A stretch of 64,000 nucleotides of DNA from Protopterus annectens. Lineage: Eukaryota; Chordata; Ceratodontiformes; Protopteridae. Where the stretch lies: the NCBI RefSeq assembly GCF_019279795.1, contig NC_056729.1, forward strand, positions 1,867,503,439 to 1,867,567,438. The letters run 5' to 3'. Positions 10,256 to 22,002 of this stretch are shown here, in pieces; within the stretch, counting starts at the first letter, position 1, and each line of letters starts with the position of its first letter. Both the position numbers and the translations under genes were made by a program. The notes below the pieces were generated by a model. The model did no database searches, was not told the DNA's origin, and saw only the letters and a program-made list of their open reading frames with translations.

Positions 10256-13200
10256 ATGTCATGTGACATTTAGCATTATGTTTCAATGGGTACATGACAC
10301 ACATTACATGAGACTTTCATTGAACATTCAGCTGTCCATGTGTTTCAGCAGTTAACATGCTGCTACTGCTGCAACAATCTCACTGTGTATATGTGTGGTA
10401 CTGACAGCAACTCTCAAACACCACACTGTACAAATTCCACAAATACCACAGTGGTATGGGTAGGATTTGTGGTTTACCATGTCATGTGACATGTAGCATT
10501 ATGTTTCAATGGGTACACGACATACATTACACATGAGACTTTCACTGAACATTCAGCTGTCCATGTGTTTCAGCAGTTAACATGCTGCTACTGCTGCAAC
10601 AATCTCACTGTGTATATGTGTGGTACTGACAGCAACTCTCAAACACCACACTGTCCATATTCCACAAATACCACAGTGGTATGGGTATGATTTGTGGTTT
10701 ACCATGTCATGTGACATTTAGCATTATGTTTCAATGGGTACATGACAAACATTACACATGAGACTTTCATTGAACATTCAGCTGTCCATGTGTTTCAGCA
10801 GTTAACATGCTGCTACTGCTGCAACAATCTCACTGTGTATATGTGTGGTACTGACAGCAACTCTCAAACACCACACTGTCTGTATTCCACAAATACCACA
10901 GTGGTATGGGTATGATTTGTGGTTTGCCATGTCATGTGACATTTAGCATTATGTTTCAATGGGTACATGAGACAAATTACACGAGACGTTCATTGAACAT
11001 TCAGCTGTCCATGTGTTTCAGCAGTTAACATGCTGCTACTGCTGCAACAATCTCACTGTGTATATGTGTAGTACTGACAGAACTCTGAAACACCACACTG
11101 TCTGTATTCCACAAATACTACAGTGGTATGGGTCTGACTTGTGGTTTACCATGTCATGTGACATTTAGCATTATGTTTCCATGGGTACATGACACACATT
11201 ACACAAGACTTTCATTGAACTTTCAGCTGTCCATGTGTTTCAGCAGTTCACATGCTGCTACTGCTGCAACAATCTCACTGTGTATATGTGTGGTACTGAC
11301 AGAACTCTCAAACACCACACTGTCCGTATTCCACAAATACCACAGTGGTATGGGTATGATTTGTGGTTTACCATGTCATGTGACATTTAGCATTATGTTT
11401 CAGTGGGTACATGACACACATTACATGAGACTTTCATTGAACATTCAGCTGTCCATGTGTTTCAGCAGTTAACATGCTGCTACTGCTGCAACAATCTCAC
11501 TGTGTATATGTGTGGTACAGACAGCAACTCTCAAACTCCACACTGTCCGTATTCCCCAAATACCACAGTGCTATGGGTATGATTTGTGGTTTACCATGTC
11601 ATGTGACATTTAGCATTATGTTTTAATGGGTACATGACACACATTACACGAGACTTTCATTGAATATTCAGCTGTCCATGTGTTTCAGCAGTTAACATGC
11701 TGCTACTGCTGCAACAATCTCACTGTGTATATGTGTGGTACTGACAGCAACTCTCAAACACCACACCGTCCGTATTCCACAAATACCACAGTGGTATGGG
11801 TATGATTTGTGGTTTACCATGTCATGTGACATTTAGCACTATGTTTCAATGGGTACATGACACACATTACACATGAGACTTTCATTGAACATTCAGCTGT
11901 CCATGTGTTTCAGCAGTTAACATGCTGCTACTGCTGCAACAATCTCACTGTGTATATGTGTAGTACTACAGCAACTCTCAAACACCACACTGTCCGTATT
12001 ACACAAATACCACAGTGGTGTGGGTATGATTTGTGGTTTGCCATGTCATGTGACATTTAGCATTATGTTTCAATGGGTACATGACACAAATTACACGAGA
12101 CGTTCATTGAACATTCAGCTGTCCATATGTTTCAGCAGTTAACATGCTGCTACTGCTGCTACAATCTCACTGTGTATATGTGTGGTACTGACAGCAACTC
12201 TCAAACACCACACTGTCCGTATTACACAAATACCACAGTGGTATGGGTATGATTTGTGGTTTACCATGGCATGTGACATTTAGCATTACGTTTCAATGGG
12301 TACATGACATACATTACATGAGACTTTCATTGAACATTCAGCTGTCCATATGTTTCAGCAGTTAACATGCTGCTACTGCTGCAACAATCTCACTGTGTAT
12401 ATGTGTAGTACTGACAGCAACTATCAAACACCACACTGTCCATATTCCACAAATACCACAGTGGTATAGGTACGATTTGTGGTTTACCATGTCATGTGAC
12501 ATTTAGCATTATGTATCAATGGGTACATGACACACATTACATGAGACTTTCATTGAACACTCAGCTGTCCATGTCTTTCAGCAGTTAACATGCTGCTACT
12601 GCTGCAAAAATCTCACTGTGTATATGTGTGGTACTGACAGCAACTCTCAAACACCACACTGTCCGTATTCTACAAATACCACAGTGGTATGGGTATGATT
12701 TTTGGTTTACCATGTCATGTGACATTTAGCATTATGTTTCAATGGGTACATGACACACATTACATGAGACTTTCATTGAACATTCAGCTGTCCATGTGTT
12801 TCAGCAATTAACATGCTGCTACTGCTGCAACAATCTCACTGTGTATATATGTAGTACTGACAGCAACTCTCAAACACCACACTGTCTGTATTCCACAAAT
12901 ACCACAGTGGTATGGGTATGATTTGTGGTTTACCATATCATGTGACATTTAGCATTACGTTTCAATGGTACATGACACACATTACACATGAGACTTTCAT
13001 TGAACATTCAGCTGTCCATGTGTTTCACCAGTTAACATGCTGCTACTGCTGCAACGATCTCACTTTGTATATGTGTAGTACTGACAGCAACTCTCAAACT
13101 CCACACTGTCCATATTCCTCAAATACCACAGTGGTATGGGTATGATTTGTGGTTTACCATGTCATGTGACATTTAGCATTATGTTTCAATGGTACATGAC

Positions 13201-13290
13201 ACACATTACACATGAGACTTTCATTGAACATTCAGCTGTCCGTGTGTTTCACCAGTTAACATGCTGCTACTGCTGCAACAATCTCACTGT
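10256..13290. repeat. Tandem array, 223-bp unit, about 13.6 copies
   Basis: The marker GTCATGTGACATTTAGCATT recurs at about 10258, 10481, 10705, 10931, 11153 and onward every 222-226 bp to 13159. Each unit also holds CATGCTGCTACTGCTGCAAC and ACCACAGTGGTATGGGTATG. Divergence between units is a few percent. The last unit is cut at about 13290, where the 57-bp array starts. The unit length is not a multiple of three and the open frames inside differ in frame from unit to unit, so they are not genes. Confidence 0.95.
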
Positions 13291-14263
13291 ATGCTCAGTC
13301 ATTAATTTTATGTTCATGTGCTGTAATGTTGTTCACAGGACTGTCCTTTGCTCTGTCACTGACCTCATGTTCATGTGCTGTAATGTTCACAGGACTGTCC
13401 TTTGCTAAGTCACTGACTTCATGTTCAGGTGCTGTAATGCTCACAGGACTGTCCTTTGCTCTGTCACTGGCCTCATGTTCATGTGCTGTAATGTTGTTCA
13501 CAGGACTGTCATTTGCTCTGTCATTGACCTCATGTTTATATACTGTAATGTTCTTCACAGGACTGTCCTTTGCTCTGTCACTGACTTCATGTTAATATGC
13601 TGTAATGTTGTTCACAGCCCTGTCCTTTGCTCAGTCAATCATTTCATGATGTTGATCACAGGACTGTCCTTTGGTCAATCACTTCATGTTCATGTGCTGT
13701 AATGTTGTTCACAGGACTGTCCTTTGCTTAGTCATTCAGTTCATGTTCATGTGCTGTAATGTTGTTCACAGGACTGTCCTTTGCTCAGTCAATCATTTCA
13801 TGATGTTGATCACAGGACTGTCCTTTGGTCAATCACTTCATGTTCATGTGCTGTAATGTTGTTCACAGGACTGTCCTTTGCTCAGTCAACTTTATGTTCA
13901 TGTGCTATAATGTTGCTCACAGGATTGTCCTTTGCTCTGTCACTGACCTCATGTTCATGTGGTGTAATGTTGTTCGCAGGACTGTCCTTTGCTCATTCAC
14001 TGACTTCATGTTGAGGTGCTGTAATCTTCACTGGACTATCCTTTACTCCGTCAATCACTTCATGTTCATGTGCTGTAATGTTGTTTACAGGACTGTTCTT
14101 TGCTCCGTCAATCACTTCATGATGTTGATCACAGGACTGTCCTTTGGCCAATCACTTCATGTTCATGTGCTGTAATGCTCACAGAACTGTCCTTTGCTTA
14201 GTCATTCACTTTATGTTCATGTGCTGTAATGCTCACAGGACCATCCGTTGCTCAGTCATTGAC
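13291..14263. repeat. Tandem array, 54-57 bp unit, left part
   Basis: The units read roughly CATGTTCATGTGCTGTAATG, TTGTTCACAGGACTGTCCTT and TGCTCTGTCACTGACTT. About 17 units are present, some 3 bp shorter (GCTCACAGG in place of TTGTTCACAGG) and a few higher-order variants with GATGTTGATCACAGG. Lengths of 57 and 54 keep reading frames open in several phases, which explains the spurious open frames here. The array continues at 15950 beyond the RTE insertion. Confidence 0.95.
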
Positions 14264-15972
14264 TTCATGTGCTCTAAGGATGTTCACTAGATAAAGAAGA
14301 TAGTCAGACACCCTTCATAAGGAATGAAAGCAACAACCTGTGCACCAGTCCACAGGACATGAAAGGCAGATGGAAGGAGTATTTCCAACAGCTTCTGAAT
14401 GAAGAAACCCCCAAAGAAGTTGTACTTCCCCAGAAACAGCCTACAATAAGAGAAGAGGAAGAGGCCACCCTAGAAGAAGTAAGAACAGCACTAAGGAAAA
14501 TGAAGTCAGGGAAATCAGCAGGCTCAGATGAGGTCACAGCAGATATGATAAACATGCTGGGTGAGATAGGGGAGAAATGGCTCATGAGGGTACTCATAGC
14601 AGTATGGAGAGAGAGGCATATCCCAGATGACGGATGAATAAATATACTTGTACCAGTGTACAAGAACAAAGGGGACATCCACAACTGTGGGCAGTACCGA
14701 GGTATCAAGCTCCTGTCACATTGCATGAAAGCTCTGGAGAAGGTGATTGATAAACAGATACACAGAGTAGTAGAATGTAAGATGGGAGATGATCAGTTTG
14801 GATTCAGATCAGGCTGAAGCACAACTGACCTGATGTTTGCAGTGAGACAGATACTTGGGAAGAACTGGCCATTCCTACACTTGGAGAATGCATTTGACAA
14901 GGTCCAAAGGAAGCTGATCTGGGCAGTACTGCTGTGGTTTGAAGTCCCAGAAACATTGACAGAATTAGTGCAGGTGATGTACAAGGACCCAATGACTCAA
15001 GTACGCACAGTGTTTGGCCTCACAGAGGGGCTCCCAGTGGGAGTAGGTTTACACCAGGGTTCAACTCTAAGCCCACTGCTGTTCATACTGGTGATGGACT
15101 ACATTAGCAAACAGGTCAGAGGAGATAGATCAACAAAGTTGCTGCATGCAGACAATGTGGCATTATAAGCAGACTCTGAGCAAGAGCTTCAGAAAAAGAT
15201 AGGAGAATGGAATGCAAAACTGAAGGCACATGGGATGAAACAAAGCACAGAAGAGACAGTGGCAATGGTAGTAAATTGGGGAACTCAGAGGAAGCTGAGA
15301 ATAGAGATAGAAGGGAAGATAGTGGAACAGGTAAACAGCTTCAAGTATCTGGGACGGGTGGTTGAGGAGAAGGGAAGTCAGAATGAGGTCAAAGCTAGAA
15401 TCAGAAAGGCTGCAGCCAATGGGTATAGAGTGTCAAGTGTACTCTATGACAAACATATGCCAAAGAAGCTGAAAAGTGAAGTGTACAAGATAGTGATGCG
15501 ACCAGTACTACTGTATGGTACAGAAACCTGTGCAGTAAAGGCAGAACAGCTGAAGAAGCTAGAGGTGATGGAAATTAAGTGCCTGAGAAGGATGGTAAGA
15601 TACACACTGTGGGAGAGATGAAGAAATGAGGACATAAGAGCAGAAGCCAAAGTAGCTGCAATTGCAGAAAAGATCAAAGAGAACAGATTATGGTGGTTTG
15701 GACACATGCAGAAAAGAAAAAGGCAATCTGGTGAGGAAGATTTGGGACAGACAGGAAGAAGGTAAGAGGAAATTAGGACGTTCAGCAAAGAGGTGGATGG
15801 ATTGTGTGAAAGAAGATCTGTGACAGTCAGGCACGAGTGTTGAAGAAGGCAGGAGTGTGGCACTGAGTCGAGAGAGTTGGCGACAATTAACATGATACCC
15901 CAACCCCATGTAGAAAAATAGGAAAAAAGGGGCGGATGATGATGATGCCTTCATGTGCTCTGAAGATGTTCA
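14264..15972 (+). mobile_element. RTE-1: RTE-like LINE inserted in the 57-bp array
   Basis: This LINE sits between two copies of a 23-bp sequence (14264-14286 and 15950-15972, starting TTCATGTGCTCT, two mismatches), which I read as its target-site duplication. It is 5'-truncated before the RT and ends in a GATGATGATGATG tail (15934-15947), typical of RTE-type 3' ends. The host array resumes directly after the second duplication, so the LINE is younger than the array. Confidence 0.85.
14359..15890 (+). pseudogene. RTE-1 reverse transcriptase, broken
   Basis: Successive frames read as an RTE-clade RT: MKGRWKEYFQQLLNEE and LRKMKSGKSAGSDEVTADMI (14359-14637); KGDIHNCGQYRGIKLLSHC (about 14670-14720); GDDQFGFRSG followed by a stop and STTDLMFAVRQ (about 14790-14850); ENAFDKVQRKLIWAVL; VGLHQGSTLSPLLFILVMDY (about 15040-15105); LLHADNVAL, where the catalytic FADD has become HADN (about 15140-15165); and FKYLGRVVEEKGSQNEVKAR. 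The C-terminal LWWFGHMQKR segment follows near 15690. Several stops and a changed catalytic residue show it is dead. Confidence 0.9.
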
Positions 15973-16225
15973 ATGGACTGTCCTTTGCTCAGTCACTGAC
16001 TTCATGTTCATGTGCAGAAATGTTGTTCACAAGACGGTCCTTTGGCCTGTCACTGAACTCATGTTCATGTGATGTAATGTTGTTCACAGGACTGTCCTTT
16101 GCTCAGTCACTGACCTCATGTTTATGTGCTGTAATGTTGTTCACAGGACTGTCCTTTCCTCAGTCATTAACTTTATTTTCATGTGCTATAATGTTGCTCA
16201 CAGGATTGTCCTTCGCTGAGTTATA
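15973..16225. repeat. Tandem array, 57-bp unit, right part
   Basis: About five further units of the same array as 13291-14263, with the same CATGTTCATGTG and CACAGGACTGTCCTTTG segments. It ends where the unit degenerates near 16225. Confidence 0.95.
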
Positions 16226-16667
16226 ACCAGGGTCAGTGACATATAACTGCAGGTGTTTTTACCATCTCTTACTTTACATTGGCATGCCAGTACATATGTG
16301 TATGTGATATCAATTATTAGCATCCTTACCTATGCCTGGTGCTGTTAGATGATTGCACAATACTGTGTGTGTGAGTTATACATACCCATGTGATGTACAT
16401 TACCCATTTGCTTCAATATAGTTTTGGGTAGACCAACACCACCCTATGTAGTGCACACATGCATTTGTAATGTGTCTCCTTACATATTATTGTCCTGCTT
16501 TATCATAGTCTATGGAGTTTTGAAGCCATGTCTTACCTAATGCTGGTCGATATTGTTCACCTTCCTTTCACCTTTTTAGGTATGTCATGCATGTTGCACA
16601 TAAGCATGGTATATGTCCACCTCTGTTGGAATTCTTGTCCATTTTATGTATTTGTTTTGTTACAGGG
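16226..16667. other. Unassigned DNA
   Basis: I recognise no gene, repeat or transposon. Confidence 0.5.
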
Positions 16668-17226
16668 TCAACGTGTGCCATCTCTATGGTCATTATACAG
16701 ACACAGGACATCTGCGCACAAGTCACTGGCTACTGCTTGTGATACAACCTTGTTCTTGCTATACTTGTGTGTTACATTGTAACCAGTGTACATTGTGTCT
16801 ATCATACAGATGTAGACCATGTGCACACAAGTCGCTGGCTACTGCTTGTGATACATCCTTGTTCTTGTTATACTTGTGTGTTACACTGTAACCAGTGTAC
16901 ATTGTGGCCCTCATACAGATGTAGGACATGTGCACACAAGTCACTGGGTACTGCTTGTGATACATCCTTGTTCTTGTTATACTTGTGTGTTACATTGTAA
17001 CCAGTGTACATTGTGGCCATTATACAGATGTAGGACATGTGCACACAAATCGCTGGGTGCTGTTTGTGATACATCCTTGTTCTTGTTATACTTCTGTGTC
17101 ACATTGTAACCAGTGTACATTGTGGCCATTATACAGATGTAGGACATGTGCACACAAGTCGCTGGGTGCTGCTTGTGAAACATCCTTCTTTTTCTTATAC
17201 TTGTGTGTTACATACTAACCAGAGTA
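16668..17226. repeat. Tandem array, 109-bp unit, about 5 copies
   Basis: GTAACCAGTGTACATTGTGG recurs every 109 bp, with ATACAGATGTAGGACATGTG and TACTGCTTGTGATACATCC in each unit. Copies are over 90 percent alike. The open frames inside are spaced by exactly one unit and do not represent genes. Confidence 0.95.
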
Positions 17227-17240
17227 CTTGTTGAAATAAG

Positions 17241-17395
17241 AAGATGTTATGTGATCCTATCTCGCCTACATTCAATACTGATGGGCTCGGAGCCGATCCC
17301 TCGGCTCCGACTCGGCACGCTATGCTATAGAGCGAGGCCTCTTATTGGCTGAGCTATTTCTTATCCCAGGATGCACCACCACTAATCCCCCAGAT
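17241..17395 (+). repeat. DIRS-1 left ITR
   Basis: The left end starts AAGATGTTATGTGATCC. The stretch CATTCAATACTGATGGGCTC through CAGATCTCAT reappears inverted at 23297-23432 near the right end, including GGGATTAGTGGTGGTGCATC. It contains CGGAGCCGATCCCTCGGCTC, itself nearly palindromic and able to fold as a hairpin. Confidence 0.95.
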
Positions 17396-17801
17396 CTCAT
17401 TTGCCGCTTACAAGCTTAGACGTGGTCTCAACTTGGCTGGGCTAAGTACTAATTTATTTAGGCTTTTCCTGTCAGGAATTTGCTTGCTTTGAACCCAAAA
17501 GCTGTTTTAACAGCTATTGTTGTGATTTGAGTGTGTATTGAACAGTTCTGTTGAGGAATTTGTGATTTCGTCAAGGGAAGGTTTCCCGTTTTAGTTAGAG
17601 GGGCCTTCCCCTGTTGCCTTTGCTATCTTAGCTTTTTATTTGTGGGTCAAGTACCCGTTTAATTTAGAGGGTCTTGACTCTCTCTTTTTCTGTGTGGAAA
17701 TTTTTCTGTATTGTGTTTAAAAAAAAAACTTTGTATTTCTGTTCTAAACCATTAAGTTTTGGTGTTTCTCTTTAGACAGGTGTGTTTTGTCTAATTTAGT
17801 C

Positions 17802-20000
17802 ATGTCCAAAGAGCATAAACCCTCCGGGTTTAAAAAATGCACGAGGTGTGGTTTTAAGATGTCCATAACGGACGACCACTCCTCGTGCATTTACTGTTTA
17901 GGCGCCAAGCACCTACAAGAATCATGTAGCGTGTGTCACGCTTTCTCTTCAAGAGTCCTCCAGGAGAGGAAAAACAAATTAATCCTTAAAGGGTTAATCA
18001 AGCCATCCTTCGAGGAGGCTTTATCTTCGTCTCCCTCTCCTTCAAAAAAGAAGAAAGCGTCGGCTCCGACCAGTCTGTCGGAACCGACTGCCAAAAAACC
18101 TAGGCAGACTTCTCCATCGGCTCCACGGACTTCGGAGCCGAGGGCGGAACGGTCTGCCTCGATGCCTACAGCCTCGACCCCTCTGGTTTCGGAGCTGAGG
18201 ACTGGGGCATCGAGAGGCGGGTCACCTTCATCGGCTCCACTGATATTGGAGCCGATGAGGGTTACCGGCTCAGACTCTTCCCCGGGCGAAGTCCTTATCG
18301 GCACCGAGGGAAATTGCCTTGAGGTCTCTCTCGGAGCCGATAGTGGTAGAATCCATTCGGAGCCGGTCCCCTAGTCCTTTGGAGCCGATGGAGAAATTGG
18401 TTCGGACCCGATCGGTATCCTCCAGGTCATCCAAGATGTCTGATTTGGACATCGACAGGGTGCTCCTAAGACTCTTCCAGTCTCCGGTGTTCCAAAAGCT
18501 AGTTTCGGCTCCAGCCCATTTGGCTTCGGAACCAATGGTCCACCTCCATACTATGGTTCCTCCTCCAACAGCCTCAGCACCATTGGAGCCGGTGCTGGTG
18601 GAACCGGTGGAGGTTCTAGGGTCGGGCCCGACCCTTACTCCAACTCCGGCTCTTGGGTCGGAGTTCAGTACACGGACTTCTTCCGTCGGCCCTGGGGGGG
18701 ATGCTTCGGGATTGATGTTTTCGGTCCCAAGTCTCCCTCTTGGTGCGTCGGCGGCAGGAGTGCCGTCTACTGTCGTGGCCACGGAGGTGGGACCCTCCCA
18801 GGATTCTGGTGGTCCCGCCTTCAGGGCTATGAGGAGTGCGTTAGCCAAATCTTCTTTGGCTACCTCCACGGTCTCCCCAGCTCCTTCCCTGCATACCGAG
18901 ACTGGGTCTTTGACAGTCCCCCTGTCCTTAGACAGCAGAGCCCCGGGGCCTGAGGTTACCCCCACTGGGGTTTCCCCCCCTCCTGGAGGTCCTTCTGAAG
19001 CCTCTTCGGAAGAACCCCCCCAGAAAAAGATCGTGCAAGAGGAAGCACGTTGACTCCCCTGATGAGTCTCTTACATCAGACACTTATCTCGATGATGCAG
19101 AGGGGTCCCCTATGTCGTCCTCGGATGATGTCTCCTTTGCAGACATCCTGGAAGCCCTTAAACAATGAGGCGGCTGGCAGTCCAAACCCCCTTCTGCTGA
19201 TGAGTCGGTGTTCCTTAAGGCCTTCGGGGCTCAGCCCTCCGCCTCCTGGGTGTCTCCGCCCTTCGACGAGCTCTTGGATTTGATCTGTCGAAGGGCGTGG
19301 GAACACCCAGACTCTGTGGAACCGGTGCCTGCTCGTCCTAATAAATTTATCTCGGCACCCCCTGAAAAAGAGTTTCTAACTAAAGGTGTGGCTGTAGATG
19401 CTTTGGTGGTGGCATCTGCTACCCAGCAAGATGTAGCAGAGGCTTCGACGTCCGTCCATCCTCCTAATAAGGAGTCTAGGAGCATGGATCGTGAAGCGCA
19501 CCCTCAGTTCAGCGGCCTTTACATTAAGGTCCTTGAACTACCTCACGCACTTTACTAGATTTCAGAGGGATCTGATTAAAGAACTTTCCGATACCCTCTT
19601 GGGTAACCTGCCTGAGAAGCTGGCCCAGACGGTTGGCTCTCAGCTGGCTACATTGTCGTCCATTTCAAACTCGTCCATGAGGCTCATTTCTTATGCGGCC
19701 GAAGGGGCGAGTAGAGCAGTACAGGCATTGCTCACGGAGACAAGCCTGGCTCCGCCTGTGTCATTTCGGAGGCCTTTAAGTCTTCCTTTGCCGGCCTTTG
19801 ATGGGTCCTCCCTGTTTGGACCCAAGGTGAAAGACACACCCGCTGCGAACAGGAGGGTAAGACTCTGACTGCCGTAGGGCACGGTTTTCCACTCCCTTTC
19901 GGCCTTATCCCAAGGCTAAAAGAGGAGGGAAAAGGTGGTTCCGTAGTTCTCGGAGGCCTTCCCCCTCTCAGCAGGAGGATCCCCCTTCCAGAGGCAGGGG
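17802..20000 (+). pseudogene. DIRS-1 gag-like ORF1, frameshifted
   Basis: I take the start as the ATG at 17802 (MSKEHKPSGF) because DIRS-2 starts its homologue with MSKEQRVSGF. The N-terminus has a cysteine-rich zinc-binding pattern, CTRCGF...SSCIYCLG...HLQESCSVCHAF (about residues 14-50), typical of DIRS gag proteins. Next come basic KSKKKK-type and Ser/Pro-rich segments with many SEP/SAP repeats. The first frame stops at 18374. Reading continues in another frame at 18319-19053, and again across breaks near 19050, 19165 and 19555, through WVSPPFDELLDLICRRAW, LRSLNYLTHFTRFQRDLIKE and SMRLISYAAEGASRAVQALL. The order of these blocks matches DIRS-2, so the breaks are damage in this copy. Its role would be packaging element RNA. 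Confidence 0.85.
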
Positions 20001-20074
20001 AGGAAATTCTTCCGGAAGACGCCGTCCCAGAGGCGGCAGAGGCCCTCGCAACACTGGAGACCACGAGTCCTTTC

Positions 20075-22002
20075 GTGGCTCTTCAGCCTTTCACAGTCCC
20101 TGAGGGATTGCCCGACTGTGCAGCTCCGGAGCCAGTCGGGGTCGTTCTCAAGCACCTAAAAGCCTGGGAAGGTATCACTCAGGATCGATGGGTGCTTCGA
20201 ATTATCGCCGGAGGTTACACCATCCCTTTCTCTCACGACCCACCTCAGTCCAAAAAAATCCCGGACCCGCCACCCAGTCAACGGGATACTGCAGCCTCAG
20301 AAGTTTCAAAGCTGCTGCAAAAGGAGTCATCCAACGGTCCCGCAGCCCAGATCGGATTAGGAACTTACTCAAGATTCTTTTTGGTGCCAAAAAAGACCGG
20401 GGACTTGAGGCCCATTTTGGACCTCAGCACTCTAAACCATTCAGTCAGAAAGTCCAAGTTCTGAATGGTCACCCTACAAACCATTCTCCCGTTGCTGGAG
20501 AAAGGTGTTTGGATGTGCTCCATAGATCTCAAGGACGCTTATTACCATATCATGGTACATCGAGTGTCCAGGAGACATCTGCGCTTCAGCCTAGGAGGCA
20601 GTCATTTTCAGTTCTGCGCGCTGCCCTTTGGTCTCACCACAGCCCCCAGGGTGTTCACCAAGTGTTTGGCAGTCATGACTGCTCACCTGAGAAGTCTAGG
20701 ATTCCAGGTGTTTCCGTATCTAGACGACTGGCTCCTAACTGCCACCTCCAAGCATCTACTACTGAGGAGCCTACAAACCACTATATCACTGGGCAATTCC
20801 CTTGGAATCACCTTCAATTGGCCAAAATCTGTGTTGCTGCCATTTCAACGAATAAGATTCATAGGGGTAGAGATAGACTCAAACCAAATGCGGGTCTATC
20901 TACCTACAGACAGAATACAAACCATACAGACTCAAGTTCAAGCCTTACTTCCCAGGTCCAAAGCCCCAGCCAGAATGGTCCTGCAGCTATTGGGATCCAT
21001 GTCCGCCACGGTTATTCTAAGTCCCCTTGGCAAGGTTGCACATGAGAATTCTCCAGTGGCTTCTTTCAGCACAGTGGTCCTTTCAGGAACTCCCTCTCAG
21101 TCACCCCCATATGGATCACGGAAACATGCAAACGGGACCTTCGCTGGTGGCTAGTGCCCTCCAATTTGGATCAGGGACGACCCTTTGTTCCACCTCCTCC
21201 TACGGCCACTTTGACCACGGACGCCTCCCAGATGGGGTGGGGGGGGCATTCCCTGGGCAGGTCAGTCCAAGGCAAATGGCACCCAGAAGAGACCCTACTT
21301 CATATCAACATCCTAGAAATGAGGGCGGTGCTTCTGTCCCTTCAAGCCCTTCACAATTACCTCCCTCAGGGTGTAATTGTCGTTCACTCAGACAACATGT
21401 CAGTTGTCTGGTACCTGAACAAACAGGGAGGGACCAGATCCTATCCTCTTTGCAGAGAGGCCATGAGAGTTTGGGAATGGGCAGTGTCGACCAAACGCTT
21501 TCTACTGGCTACTCATATCCCGGGCAAGTACAATGTGATAGCCGACAGACTGAGCAGAACCATCCTCTCTCCTCACGAATGGTCTCTGAACATTACAGTG
21601 GCAAATCAGACATTCAGCAAATGGGGAGTTCCATGTTGCGACCTCTTCGCGACTCCACTGAATGCGAAGTGCAAAAAGTTCTTCTCCCTCACCCCGGCCC
21701 CGGGGAAGAGCCCTATGGACGCTCTAGCCCTTCCTTGGCCCACCGGCTTGCTTTATGCCTTCCCCCCAGTTCCTCTCCTTCCCAGGGTGATCCAAAAGGC
21801 ATCGATCTTGGGGAGCAAAATGATCTTAGTTGCTCCTTACTGGCCTCGTCAAGTATGGTTCCCCTATCTTCGGAAGTATGCTCTGGAAGGTCCATGGTTC
21901 CTGGATCAGATCCCAGACCTTTTGGTTCATCAGTCGGGACTATTCCACCAGTCCCTACACACCTTAAAATTGACGGCTTGGCTCCTCCTCTTCCGACTAT
22001 AG
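20075..22002 (+). pseudogene. DIRS-1 RT, RNase H and methyltransferase-like ORF, frameshifted
   Basis: The frame from about 20075 carries RT motifs: SRFFLVPKKTGDLRPILDLS, then a TGA at 20462, MCSIDLKDAYYHI, FCALPFGLTTAPRVFTK and FPYLDDWLL (YLDD at 20717-20728). Frameshifts occur near 21015 and 21120. RNase H follows at about 21200-21560 with TTDASQMGWGG, INILEMRAVL, VVHSDNMSVVWYLNKQGG and VIADRLSR, which contain the four expected acidic residues. After it comes the DIRS methyltransferase-like domain: CCDLFATPLNAKCKKFFSL, WPTGLLYAFPP and MILVAPYWPRQVWFPYL (about 21635-21880). The frame ends at 22002, inside the YR frame. This gene would copy RNA to DNA; here it has one stop and two shifts. Confidence 0.92.

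Noticed and set aside
11128-13558. Open frames in the 223-bp and 57-bp arrays
   Set aside because: They repeat in step with the unit, change frame between units and exist on both strands. They are by-products of the repeats.
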